A stretch of DNA of 22,915 nt from Gammaproteobacteria bacterium. GTDB lineage: Bacteria; Pseudomonadota; Gammaproteobacteria; Pseudomonadales; Azotimanducaceae. Position 1 is the stretch's first letter; the number at the start of each line of letters is the position of its first letter. The translations under genes and the position numbers were made by a program. This document shows, in pieces, positions 1 through 6,832 of this stretch. The DNA is taken from positions 1 to 22,915 of the forward strand of contig JAPPHP010000107.1 in NCBI GenBank assembly GCA_028821035.1. Reading direction: 5' to 3'. The notes under the pieces were generated by a model, which saw only the letters and a list, made by a program, of their open reading frames with translations, was not told the DNA's origin and ran no database searches.

Positions 1-503
1 GCGCCGCTGCTCTCGTCCAGATTGCTGAGCATGGCGCCGGGCGACGCCATCGGCATGGCGCGCGTCACGGTCAACGTGTAGGTCGCCGTGGTGACGGTGT
101 CCTCGGCCGTCACCCGCACCTTGATCGTGTTCGCGCCGACCTCGAGATCGAACTGGAAGTGGTCCACCACGGTGTCGGCGTCGGTGAGCGCCTGGTCGTC
201 GCCGTCGAAGTAGTGCACCGTGGCGCCATCGTCGTTCCTGGTCGCCTCGATGGTGATCCGGTCCACCCGGGCGGGGGCGTCGGAGAGGTAGGAGGTCGTC
301 GCGGTGTGGAAGCCGGGGGAATACGCGACCGTTGCGCCGTCCCTGTCCTTCAGGGACAGCGCGCTCAAGGTCGCGTCCGTGGACGCGGCGTTCGCGACGG
401 CGGCGGCGGAGCAGAGGAAGGCTCCGAGCGACCAGGCCAGCGCGGCCCGCGGAAGGGACCCGTCCCCGCCGAACGCTTCCCTGTTTGCCGGTCGCCGAGA
501 CAT
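1..503 (-). CDS. Secreted cadherin-like beta-sandwich domain protein (3' end missing)
   Basis: The reading frame opens at ATG 503 and runs off the window edge, so 167 codons are visible. A ribosome site (GGAAGGAG) lies about 5 bases before the ATG. Residues 1-39 look like a long signal peptide: an Arg-rich start, a hydrophobic stretch around 20-37 and a likely cut after VANA. Residues 45-147 resemble the cadherin-like beta-sandwich domain (Pfam PF12733 type): a start LSALSLKD, a central YFDGDDQALTD segment, and an end TYTLTVTRA. Such domains are found in tandem in large surface or secreted proteins. The frame ends in NLDESSG, which suggests that more domains follow outside the window. It probably acts at the cell surface or outside the cell, but the ligand is unknown. 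The gene has its own promoter region (504-661) with an inverted repeat centred near -42. Confidence 0.8.
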   Translation of the reverse strand, partial: MSRRPANREAFGGDGSLPRAALAWSLGAFLCSAAAVANAASTDATLSALSLKDRDGATVAYSPGFHTATTSYLSDAPARVDRITIEATRNDDGATVHYFDGDDQALTDADTVVDHFQFDLEVGANTIKVRVTAEDTVTTATYTLTVTRAMPMASPGAMLSNLDESSG

Positions 504-578
504 GGACGCTCCTTCCCCGCGGGGACGCCGAACCGCGTTGCCGCCGCTGGAAACGGCTCCGGTTCGCGCACGCTCCGC

Positions 579-584
579 ACTATA
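579..584 (-). promoter_or_regulatory. Putative -10 box (TATAGT) of the cadherin-like gene
   Basis: TATAGT on the minus strand, about 75 bases before the ATG at 503. No recognisable -35 box lies 16-18 bases upstream; the inverted repeat at 607-622 covers or abuts that position. This is the layout expected of an activator-dependent promoter. Confidence 0.45.
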
Positions 585-606
585 GGAAGGCTTGGCCCGG
601 GCCGCG

Positions 607-622
607 TCCCCAAAACTGGGGA
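607..622 (-). promoter_or_regulatory. Inverted repeat TCCCCA-N4-TGGGGA, possible activator operator
   Basis: The 16-base site is a 6+6 perfect inverted repeat around a 4-base centre. Its midpoint is 30 bases before the -10 box, so it is centred near -42 from the expected start of transcription. That is the class II activator position used by LuxR-type and similar dimeric regulators. It could instead be a short hairpin after the sulfatase gene, but no T-run follows it, so an operator is the better reading. The regulator is not in the window. Confidence 0.4.
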
Positions 623-661
623 TGTTTCAGGCCTCCTCCGCTGACGAGACAGCCGCCTCGA

Positions 662-2128
662 TCAGACGGTCGGCGTCAGCTCCACGCGACCGAAGGCCTC
701 GTCGACCGGCCGCACCCAGTCCATGACGGGCGCCGCCGGACCGCCGGTGACGCGCAGCCGCCCGTCCGCCACGAACCCCTCCGGGCGGCCATCCAGTTCC
801 TCGGCCAGGCGGGCGCGCCAGTCCTCGATGTCCGGCCGGTGCGCGGGACTCGCCGACAGGTCGCGCATCTCCCGGGGATCGTTCTCGAGGTCGAAGTAGT
901 GTTCGGCGCCCGTGCCGGGATACCAGACGTACTTCCGCCGGCCGTCGGTCAGGTACTGCATCCCGCTATCCAGGGTGGGGACGATCGCGCATTCCCCGTG
1001 CAGGAACGCCCGCGGGGACGCCGGCTCGCCCATGATGCTCCGCAACAGGCTCGTCCCCTCGACCGTATCGGGGGTATCGACCCCGGCGATGTCGAGCAGC
1101 GTGGGCATCAGGTCCATGAGTTCCACCAGTTCGTCGCGTACCTGCCCGCCCCGCCAGCGCGGGCCCGGCGGCGGCCGGAGCACGAACGGGATGCGCGCGG
1201 AACCCTCGAAGGCGTTGCGCTTGCGGATCCACTGGTGGTCGCCCAGCATCTCGCCGTGGTCGGAGACGAACACGACCACGGTGTTGAGCGGCAGGGCGGG
1301 CAGGACCCGGCCTATCTGGTCGTCGATGTGGTTGATGGCCCCGTAGTAGCCGGCCCGGTATTGCCGCATGAGTTCGGGTGTGAGCGCCGTCCGCCACGAC
1401 GTCACCGACAGGCCGCGCTCGGGTCCGTCGTAGACGCGCGCCCAGTCGCCGACGACCGGCTCCGGCAGGTCCATCGCCATGTAGCGGTCCCAGTACGGCC
1501 GCGGTGGCGTGCATGGTTGGTGAGGCGAGTGGAAGCTGACCTTGAGGAAGAAGGGCACGGTCGGGTCCCGCCGGTGCAGGAAGTCCAGCGCCTGGTCGGC
1601 GCACCAGTTCGTGAAATGCAGGTCTTCGGACAGGTGCCAGGGCCGGGCCACCCAGCCGTTCTGGTGCGCGCCGTGGGCGACCCCCGCGTTCCAGGAGCGC
1701 ACGCCCTCGCGTGCCAGGAACAGCTGGTAGTCGTCGGAAACCGGTTCACCCGCGGGACTGTCGGCCCAAACGGCGCTGTCGAACCCGTAGCGCCGGCGGC
1801 GGGGGAACAGGTGCAGCTTGCCGACCAGGTGCGTCTGGTACCCGGCGCGCGACAGTTCGCCGGGCAGGGTGGGGCCGTCGAGCCATCCGACGGCATTCAT
1901 CAGGACGCCGTGGGAAGCGGGTTTCCTGCCCGTCATGAGGGTGCGCCGGGCAGGTACGCACACGGGGCACGCGGAGTAGGCGCGCCGGAAGCGCACGCCG
2001 GTCGCCGCCAGTTCGTCGATGTACGGGGTCTGCAGGACCGGGTGTCCGTCGATGCCGAGGCAGTCGCCGCGCTGTTCGTCGGTCATGAACAGGACGATGT
2101 TCGGACGCGGGTCCGCGGGTTGGGTCAT
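662..2128 (-). CDS. Type I (formylglycine-dependent) sulfatase
   Basis: A 488-residue alkaline-phosphatase-fold sulfatase. Residues 10-20 hold the N-terminal metal-binding strand (NIVLFMTDEQR). The activating motif C-x-P-x-R is present as C57-V-P-A-R61; C57 would be converted to formylglycine. GK at 103-104 and H106 fit the family's substrate-site residues, and the second metal motif SDHG is at 289-292, followed by GDHQW. The length fits the family (450-550). There is no signal peptide, unlike many polysaccharide sulfatases, so the enzyme should act in the cytoplasm on a small imported sulfate ester. The substrate cannot be read from the sequence. It is divergent from the GST gene and lies upstream of, and on the same strand as, the cadherin-like gene, with a 158-base gap. 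No sulfatase-maturing enzyme is in the window. Confidence 0.92.
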   Translation of the reverse strand: MTQPADPRPNIVLFMTDEQRGDCLGIDGHPVLQTPYIDELAATGVRFRRAYSACPVCVPARRTLMTGRKPASHGVLMNAVGWLDGPTLPGELSRAGYQTHLVGKLHLFPRRRRYGFDSAVWADSPAGEPVSDDYQLFLAREGVRSWNAGVAHGAHQNGWVARPWHLSEDLHFTNWCADQALDFLHRRDPTVPFFLKVSFHSPHQPCTPPRPYWDRYMAMDLPEPVVGDWARVYDGPERGLSVTSWRTALTPELMRQYRAGYYGAINHIDDQIGRVLPALPLNTVVVFVSDHGEMLGDHQWIRKRNAFEGSARIPFVLRPPPGPRWRGGQVRDELVELMDLMPTLLDIAGVDTPDTVEGTSLLRSIMGEPASPRAFLHGECAIVPTLDSGMQYLTDGRRKYVWYPGTGAEHYFDLENDPREMRDLSASPAHRPDIEDWRARLAEELDGRPEGFVADGRLRVTGGPAAPVMDWVRPVDEAFGRVELTPTV

Positions 2129-2207
2129 GGTGAACGCATCGGTGGCGCGGCCAGCGTGGTTCGACCGCGGGATGCCAAGGATAGCCGACTGCCCGAGCGT
2201 TCCCGTT

Positions 2208-2213
2208 ATGATG
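2208..2213 (+). promoter_or_regulatory. Possible -10 box (TATGAT) for the GST-dioxygenase pair
   Basis: TATGAT lies 22 bases before the GST start, in the 107-base divergent gap to the sulfatase. No good -35 hexamer is seen at the right spacing, so this is a weak call. A clear ribosome site (GGAGG) follows just before the GST ATG. Confidence 0.3.
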
Positions 2214-2235
2214 GAACTCCGACGACGGAGGCACC

Positions 2236-2967
2236 ATGAGTCTGGAAATCCATACCGGCGCGACGCCGAACGGCTGGAAGGTCACGGTCATGATCGAGGA
2301 GTTGATCGAGGCGGGGGTGGACCTGCCGGAGGTCAACTACCACACGGTGAGCCTGCGCGGGGACCAGTTCACCGACGCCTACATGGCGATCAACCCCAAC
2401 CAGAAGCTCCCGACCCTGGTCCACGACGGCCGGCCGATCATCGAGAGTTGCGCCATCCTCCAGTACCTGGGAGAGGTGTTCCCCACGAGCCTGTTTCCGA
2501 CGGACGAGCGTCGCTGGGACGTGATTCCCTGGCTCTACTGGCAGGCCGCCAACATCGGTCCGGTGTTCGGCAACAAGCTCTCCTACACGCGCTACATCAA
2601 CGACGCGACCGACGAGCAGAAGGCGCATCCCCTGGAGCGCTTCGGCAAGGAAGCGCTCCGCTTGGTCGCGGTGATGGACCACCAGTTGGCGAAGCATCCG
2701 TACCTCGCGAGCGACGACTTCACGGTGGCCGACATCGCGACCTGGTGCTGGGTCCGCTCTTACAAGTGGTCGAAGGTGGACATCACCACCAAGCCCCGCG
2801 TCCTCGACTGGGTGCACCGCGTGCGCGCTCGCCCGGGCGTGGAGCGGGGCATCGCCTTCGGCGTCCCGAAGGACGAGATCGACAAGTTCAGCAAGGAGCG
2901 CCGCGAACAGTACAAGCGTGGCGGCGGCAGCATCGCGTCGAACACGGCGCTGAAGTCGGACCTCTGA
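2236..2967 (+). CDS. Glutathione S-transferase family protein (YghU/YfcG-like)
   Basis: A 243-residue soluble GST. Residues 1-85 form the thioredoxin-fold half: the TPNGWK motif at 10-15 resembles the TPNG motif of the YfcG/YghU (Nu-type) GSTs, the cis-Pro segment NQKLPTL is at 55-61, and E70-S71 fits the glutathione gamma-glutamyl site. Residues 95-215 are the all-helical half, with the usual F-T-V-A-D-I helix-capping motif (DDFTVADIATW). A charged C-terminal tail of about 25 residues follows. Nu-type enzymes tend to have glutathione-dependent disulfide reductase or peroxidase activity. GGAGG lies 5 bases before the ATG, which fixes the start. The dioxygenase gene starts 23 bases after the stop, so the two are probably co-transcribed. 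That would fit handling of electrophiles from aromatic breakdown (inference). Confidence 0.92.
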   Translation: MSLEIHTGATPNGWKVTVMIEELIEAGVDLPEVNYHTVSLRGDQFTDAYMAINPNQKLPTLVHDGRPIIESCAILQYLGEVFPTSLFPTDERRWDVIPWLYWQAANIGPVFGNKLSYTRYINDATDEQKAHPLERFGKEALRLVAVMDHQLAKHPYLASDDFTVADIATWCWVRSYKWSKVDITTKPRVLDWVHRVRARPGVERGIAFGVPKDEIDKFSKERREQYKRGGGSIASNTALKSDL

Positions 2968-2990
2968 CCGGGCGTACGGGGGCGGTCGAC

Positions 2991-3758
2991 GTGGACAGGC
3001 CCGGCTTCCTGTGGGTGGGCGGCGGCGTGCTCGGGGCCGGGGCGCTCGCGTGGTGGCAGCGCAACGCCATCGCCCGGGCCGCGCTGTCCCGCCGCGTCAA
3101 CGCGGACGTGCGGCTGTCGGCGGCGCCGTCGCCGGAGGACGACATGTGCGTCCTCACGGCGGCACAGGACGAGGGACCGTTCTTCGTGCGGGCGCCGGTG
3201 CGCCGGGACATCCGCGAAGACCGCGCCGGCCTGCCGCTCACGCTGCGGATGCAGCTCGTGAAGGCCGACAGTTGCCGGCCGGTCCAGGGCGCCATGGTGG
3301 AGGTCTGGCACTGCGACGCGGCGGGCGGGTACAGCGGCTACCGGGCGGACCTCGCGCGCAAGCCGGTCGACACCATGTTGTACCTGGGCGGTCTGGACGC
3401 GCATCTGGAGCCCACCCATCCCGGGACGTTTCTACGCGGAGCGCAGGCGACGGCCCCGGACGGTACCGTCGAGTTCCACACGATTTTTCCGGGCTGGTAC
3501 GAGCCGCGCGTCCCTCACGTCCACGCCAAGGTCTTCGTCGAGGGTGCGAGCCACCTCACGACCCAGCTCTACTTCCCGGACGACCTCGCGCGGGAGGTCC
3601 ATGCCACCCACCGGGAGTACGTGCCCCACGGGACGCCGCCGTATACGCTCCGCAACGACCTGATCCTGGGCCGGCAACCAGGGGCGGACGGTCTGCTGCT
3701 GCACCCGGCGAGGGTAGGGGAGCAAATGGTCGCGAGTTGCCGGCTCGGTATTGCCTGA
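2991..3758 (+). CDS. Intradiol ring-cleavage dioxygenase, N-terminally anchored
   Basis: With a GTG start at 2991 the protein has 255 residues. The start is chosen because it gives a hydrophobic segment at 6-22 (FLWVGGGVLGAGALAWW), a signal anchor or signal peptide; no ATG lies upstream in frame after the GST stop. The first internal ATG (3144) would remove the anchor. Residues 55-240 are the catalytic domain of the protocatechuate/catechol/hydroxyquinol dioxygenase superfamily. The non-haem Fe(III) ligands are visible: Tyr in GGYSGY (Y114), Y170 in PGWYEP, and H176/H178 in PHVHAKVF. VEVWHCDAAGGY is the family's signature strand. The enzyme adds O2 across a catechol-type ring between the two hydroxyls. 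The true substrate is not evident, and an exported location is unusual for the classical cytoplasmic enzymes. Confidence 0.87.
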   Translation: MDRPGFLWVGGGVLGAGALAWWQRNAIARAALSRRVNADVRLSAAPSPEDDMCVLTAAQDEGPFFVRAPVRRDIREDRAGLPLTLRMQLVKADSCRPVQGAMVEVWHCDAAGGYSGYRADLARKPVDTMLYLGGLDAHLEPTHPGTFLRGAQATAPDGTVEFHTIFPGWYEPRVPHVHAKVFVEGASHLTTQLYFPDDLAREVHATHREYVPHGTPPYTLRNDLILGRQPGADGLLLHPARVGEQMVASCRLGIA

Positions 3759-3762
3759 CGGT

Positions 3763-3780
3763 CGGGCCCGCAGCGGGCCG
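3763..3780. terminator. Possible bidirectional terminator hairpin between convergent genes
   Basis: GGCCCGC and GCGGGCC face each other around a single A, so the true loop must include some of the stem bases. The hairpin sits in the 27-base gap between the dioxygenase stop and the oxidase subunit IV stop. No T-run follows on either strand, so it may only help stop or protect the two transcripts. Confidence 0.4.
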
Positions 3781-3785
3781 TCCGG

Positions 3786-4136
3786 TCAGTGCGAAGGCGG
3801 CGGCAGCGGCACCGGCGCCGGGTCGGCGCCAAAGTGGACCACCCGCGTGAGCCACGTGTAGTCCGACTCCATCGCCATCAGGCCCACGAGCACGAGGAGC
3901 GCGCCTGGCGGCACGAGGATCGCCGTAATCAGGGCCACGCGTTCCCAGCGCATGTGCATGAAGATGGCCACGATGAACCCGGCCTTCAGCATCATGAAGA
4001 TGATGATGAGCGTCCAGCGCGTGTACCCCTGGAAGGCGAGGTAGTCGACCATGTACGAGGCCGCGCTGAAGACGAAGAGCAACGCCCAGATCCAGAAGTA
4101 GACCGAGATGGGGTGTTGTTGACCGGTGTCCGCCAT
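3786..4136 (-). CDS. ctaF: Cytochrome c oxidase subunit IV family protein
   Basis: A 116-residue membrane protein with three predicted helices at about 12-33, 41-61 and 67-90, as in the prokaryotic caa3-type subunit IV (PF03626 type). The AFQGYTRWT loop and the long second helix rich in Met and Phe (IIIFMMLKAGFIVAIFMHMRWE) are typical. The C-terminal tail is short and Pro-rich. The subunit has no cofactor and is thought to help assemble or stabilise the oxidase. It is the last gene of the oxidase operon. A ribosome site (AAGGA) lies about 5 bases before its ATG. The gap to subunit III (99 bases) carries tandem repeats. Confidence 0.9.
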   Translation of the reverse strand: MADTGQQHPISVYFWIWALLFVFSAASYMVDYLAFQGYTRWTLIIIFMMLKAGFIVAIFMHMRWERVALITAILVPPGALLVLVGLMAMESDYTWLTRVVHFGADPAPVPLPPPSH

Positions 4137-4200
4137 TGCTGTCCTTACCGAGTTCCTGTCAGTCCGCTAACAGAGGGAGCCTACCGCCCCTACCACGAGG

Positions 4201-4240
4201 AGCCGTCAGCCCCCTACCGAAAAAAGCCGTCAGCCCTACC
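4201..4240. repeat. Two imperfect direct repeats at the subunit III stop codon
   Basis: AGCCGTCAGCC followed by two to four C and TACC occurs at 4201-4218 and again at 4225-4240. The second copy overlaps the TAG stop of subunit III. Degenerate copies of the CCTACC part continue to about 4180. The copies look like a local duplication of the gene's 3' end. A run of six A (six T in the transcript sense) separates the two copies. Confidence 0.7.
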
Positions 4241-4901
4241 ACAAATAAAAGAAGGCGAAGATGAATACCCACACGAGATCGACGAAGTGCCAGTACAGGC
4301 CCGTGATCTCGATGATGTCGTAACCCTTTTCCTCGTACCTGCCGCGCCATACCCGGACGGCGACGATGATGAGGTAGACCACCCCGGCCGACACGTGCAG
4401 CCCGTGGAACCCCGTGATCATGAAGAAGGCGGAACCGAACTGGGCGGCGCCCATCGGGTTCCCCCAGGGCCGGACGCCTTCGTCGACGATGAGCTTCGTC
4501 CACTCGAACATCTGCATGCCGACGAACATGGCGCCGAACACGGCCGTGACCAGCATCAGCAGCGCCGCCGGCACGCGCTTGCGGCGATAGCCCATGTTCA
4601 CCGCCATCGCCATCGTCCCGCTCGAGGTGATGAGGATGAACGTCATGATCGCGATGAGCAGCAGCGGCACGGGCACGCCGAACGCCTCGAGCGCAAACAC
4701 CTCGCTGGGGTTCGGCCAGGGTTCCGCCGTGGTCATCCGGACCGTCATGTACGAGGTCAGGAAGCACGTGAAGATGAACGTGTCCGACAGGAGGAAGATC
4801 CACATCATCGCCTTGCCCCAGGGAACGCCCCTGAAGACGGCGACGTCGTCCGCCCAGTCGTTTACGAGTTGCAGATTGCGCAGTCCGGTCGCTTCGGCCA
4901 T
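4236..4901 (-). CDS. ctaE: Cytochrome c oxidase subunit III (heme-copper oxidase family)
   Basis: A 221-residue protein with about five membrane helices (roughly 30-52, 77-100, 111-133, 155-182, 200-220), the short form common in bacterial operons. It carries GFHGLHV at 164-170 and the C-terminal signature YWHFVDLVWVFIF, both diagnostic of CoxIII. E133 in MFEW matches the conserved buried carboxylate. The subunit binds no metal; in the family it protects subunit I from turnover inactivation and supports proton uptake. AGAGGAG lies about 9 bases before the ATG. It follows subunit I after a 92-base gap that contains a strong hairpin, and precedes subunit IV. Confidence 0.95.
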   Translation of the reverse strand: MAEATGLRNLQLVNDWADDVAVFRGVPWGKAMMWIFLLSDTFIFTCFLTSYMTVRMTTAEPWPNPSEVFALEAFGVPVPLLLIAIMTFILITSSGTMAMAVNMGYRRKRVPAALLMLVTAVFGAMFVGMQMFEWTKLIVDEGVRPWGNPMGAAQFGSAFFMITGFHGLHVSAGVVYLIIVAVRVWRGRYEEKGYDIIEITGLYWHFVDLVWVFIFAFFYLW

Positions 4902-4929
4902 CCGGTTGCAGGCTCCTCTCCAGTGTCGT

Positions 4930-4949
4930 CCCCCCGGTATTCCGGGGGG
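4930..4949 (-). other. Strong intercistronic hairpin between subunits I and III
   Basis: CCCCCCGG and CCGGGGGG form a perfect 8-base GC stem with a 4-base loop. No T-run follows in the transcript sense. It lies within the oxidase operon, 28 bases before the subunit III start, upstream of its ribosome site. It is therefore more likely a processing or stability element, or a partial attenuator between ctaD and ctaE, than a full terminator. Confidence 0.6.
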
Positions 4950-4993
4950 CGCGATAGATCTCCGTTACCCCGTGTGTGCTGCCGGCAGGCTGC

Positions 4994-6751
4994 CTATTCG
5001 GTCCGTCCGGCGGCCGTTTCCTCCGCCGTGCGGGGTTCCGTCTGCGGAATGAAGTCGTCCTTCATGCCGGGCACGCTGTAGTCGTACGCCCAGCGGTGCA
5101 CGGTGGGCAGCTTCTCCGCCCAGTTGCCGTGCCGCGGCGGCGTCTCCGGCGTCTGCCACTCGAGGCTCGTCGCCTTCCACGGGTTGGGACCGGCGTCCCT
5201 GCCCTTGAAGTAGCTGTAGATCAGGTTCCAGATGAACACGATCTGGAAGACGCCGACGATGAGCGCCGCGATCGTGATGGTCTGGTTCAGCATGATCACG
5301 GACTCGTCGATGATCGCCATCTCGCCGTTGGCGAAGTAGCGGCGCGGCACGCCGACGAAGCCGAGGTAGTGCATCGGGTAGTAGATGATGTAGGTGCCGA
5401 GGAACGTCACCCAGAAGTGGATGTGCCCCAGGGTGTCGTTCAGCATCTTGCCGGTCATCTTCGGATACCAGTGGTAGATCGCCCCGAAGATGACGAGGAT
5501 CGGCGAGACGCCCATCACCATGTGGAAGTGGGCGACCACGAAGTAGGTGTCCGAGAGCGGCACGTCCACGATCACGTTGCCGAGGAAGAGGCCGGTGATC
5601 CCGCCCATGACGAACGTGATCACGAACGCGATGGCGAACAGCATCGGCACTGTCAGGTGGATGTTGGCGCGCCACAGTGTGAGCGTCCAGTTATAGACCT
5701 TGATGGCAGTGGGCACCGCGATGATGAGCGTGGTCGTCGCGAAGAAAAAGCCGAACCACGGGTGCATGCCGCTCACGTACATGTGGTGCGCCCACACGAT
5801 GAAGCTCAGCACGCCGATGGCCACGATCGCCCAGACCATCATCCGGTAGCCGAAGATGTTCTTGCGCGCGTGGGTGCTGATGAGGTCCGAGACGATGCCG
5901 AACGCGGGCAGCGCCACAATGTAGACCTCGGGGTGTCCGAAGAACCAGAACAGGTGCTGGAACAGGAGCGGGCTGCCGCCGCTGTAGTCGAGGGAGTCCC
6001 CGATCGAGACGACCGCCGGCATGAAGAAGCTGGTGCCGATCGTCTTGTCCAGGATCATCATGATCGCGCTGACGAAGAGCGCGGGGAACGCCAGCAGGCC
6101 GAGCACCGTCGCCATGAAGATGCCCCACACGGACAGCGGCATGCGCATCAGCGTCATGCCGCGGGTGCGCGCCTGCAGGATCGTCGTCACGTAGTTCAGC
6201 CCGCCCATCGTGAACGCGACGATGAACACCGCGAGCGACCCGAGCATCAGCAGGATGCCCCAGTCGACGCCGGGGGTGCCCGTCAGGATGGCCTGGGGCG
6301 GATAGAGGGTCCACCCCGCCCCGGTAGGACCGCCGGGGACGAAATAGCTCGCGAGCAGGATGATGACGGACAGGAAGTAGACGTGGTAGCTGATCATGTT
6401 GACGTACGGGAACACCATGTCGCGTGCGCCGCACATCAGCGGGACCAGGAGGTTGCCGAAGCCGCCGAGGAGCAGGGCGGTCAGCAGGTAGATCACCATG
6501 ATCATGCCGTGCATGGTGATGAACTGGTAATAGGCCTCGGGATCGATGAAGTCGAACTGGTCGGGGAACCCGAGCTGCAGCCGCATCATGGCCGACAGGA
6601 CCAGCGCCACGAGGCCCACCCCGATCGCCGTGATGCCGTACTGGATGGCGATGACCTTGTGGTCCTGGCTGAACCAGTACTTCGTGATCCAACTGTGAGG
6701 ATCGTGAAGCTCCATCGCCTCCTGGTAGGGGATCTGTGCCTCAACCGCCAT
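4994..6751 (-). CDS. ctaD: Cytochrome c oxidase subunit I (aa3 type, A-family)
   Basis: A 585-residue catalytic subunit with about twelve membrane helices. All metal ligands are visible: haem a H81 and H410, haem a3 H408 (AHFH), and CuB H273, H322 and H323. Y277 in HPEVY is the residue that cross-links to the CuB histidine. E275 in GHPEVY is the A1-type D-channel end residue, and D111 (GARDM) its entrance. K351 in PTAIK marks the K channel. It reduces O2 to water and pumps protons across the inner membrane. The region after WAHHMY reads VSGMHPWFG rather than the common FTVGLD, a variant worth comparing. The C-terminal 60 residues form a soluble tail. The ATG has GAGGAG 6 bases upstream. Confidence 0.97.
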   Translation of the reverse strand: MAVEAQIPYQEAMELHDPHSWITKYWFSQDHKVIAIQYGITAIGVGLVALVLSAMMRLQLGFPDQFDFIDPEAYYQFITMHGMIMVIYLLTALLLGGFGNLLVPLMCGARDMVFPYVNMISYHVYFLSVIILLASYFVPGGPTGAGWTLYPPQAILTGTPGVDWGILLMLGSLAVFIVAFTMGGLNYVTTILQARTRGMTLMRMPLSVWGIFMATVLGLLAFPALFVSAIMMILDKTIGTSFFMPAVVSIGDSLDYSGGSPLLFQHLFWFFGHPEVYIVALPAFGIVSDLISTHARKNIFGYRMMVWAIVAIGVLSFIVWAHHMYVSGMHPWFGFFFATTTLIIAVPTAIKVYNWTLTLWRANIHLTVPMLFAIAFVITFVMGGITGLFLGNVIVDVPLSDTYFVVAHFHMVMGVSPILVIFGAIYHWYPKMTGKMLNDTLGHIHFWVTFLGTYIIYYPMHYLGFVGVPRRYFANGEMAIIDESVIMLNQTITIAALIVGVFQIVFIWNLIYSYFKGRDAGPNPWKATSLEWQTPETPPRHGNWAEKLPTVHRWAYDYSVPGMKDDFIPQTEPRTAEETAAGRTE

Positions 6752-6759
6752 CGGTATCT

Positions 6760-6783
6760 CCTCTATCCTCGCCTCTATCCTCG
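6760..6783. repeat. 12-base perfect tandem duplication before ctaD
   Basis: CCTCTATCCTCG occurs twice without a gap (6760-6771, 6772-6783). In the transcript sense each copy reads CGAGGATAGAGG, so Shine-Dalgarno-like GAGG motifs are repeated just before the subunit I start. This could create extra ribosome standby sites. Confidence 0.75.
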
Positions 6784-6832
6784 GCTCTTCCCTCGACGAC
6801 CTCGATTTCCGCGTGCCGCACGACTACGGCCG

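Noticed and set aside
332..2239. A long plus-strand open frame (635 codons) opposite the sulfatase
   Set aside because: Antisense to a gene with clear catalytic motifs; its translation is Arg/His/Val-rich without domains, as expected in GC-rich DNA.
4201..4235. The repeat with a six-T run as an intrinsic terminator after ctaE
   Set aside because: AGCCGTCAGCC and its complement do not face each other, so no stable stem forms before the T-run.
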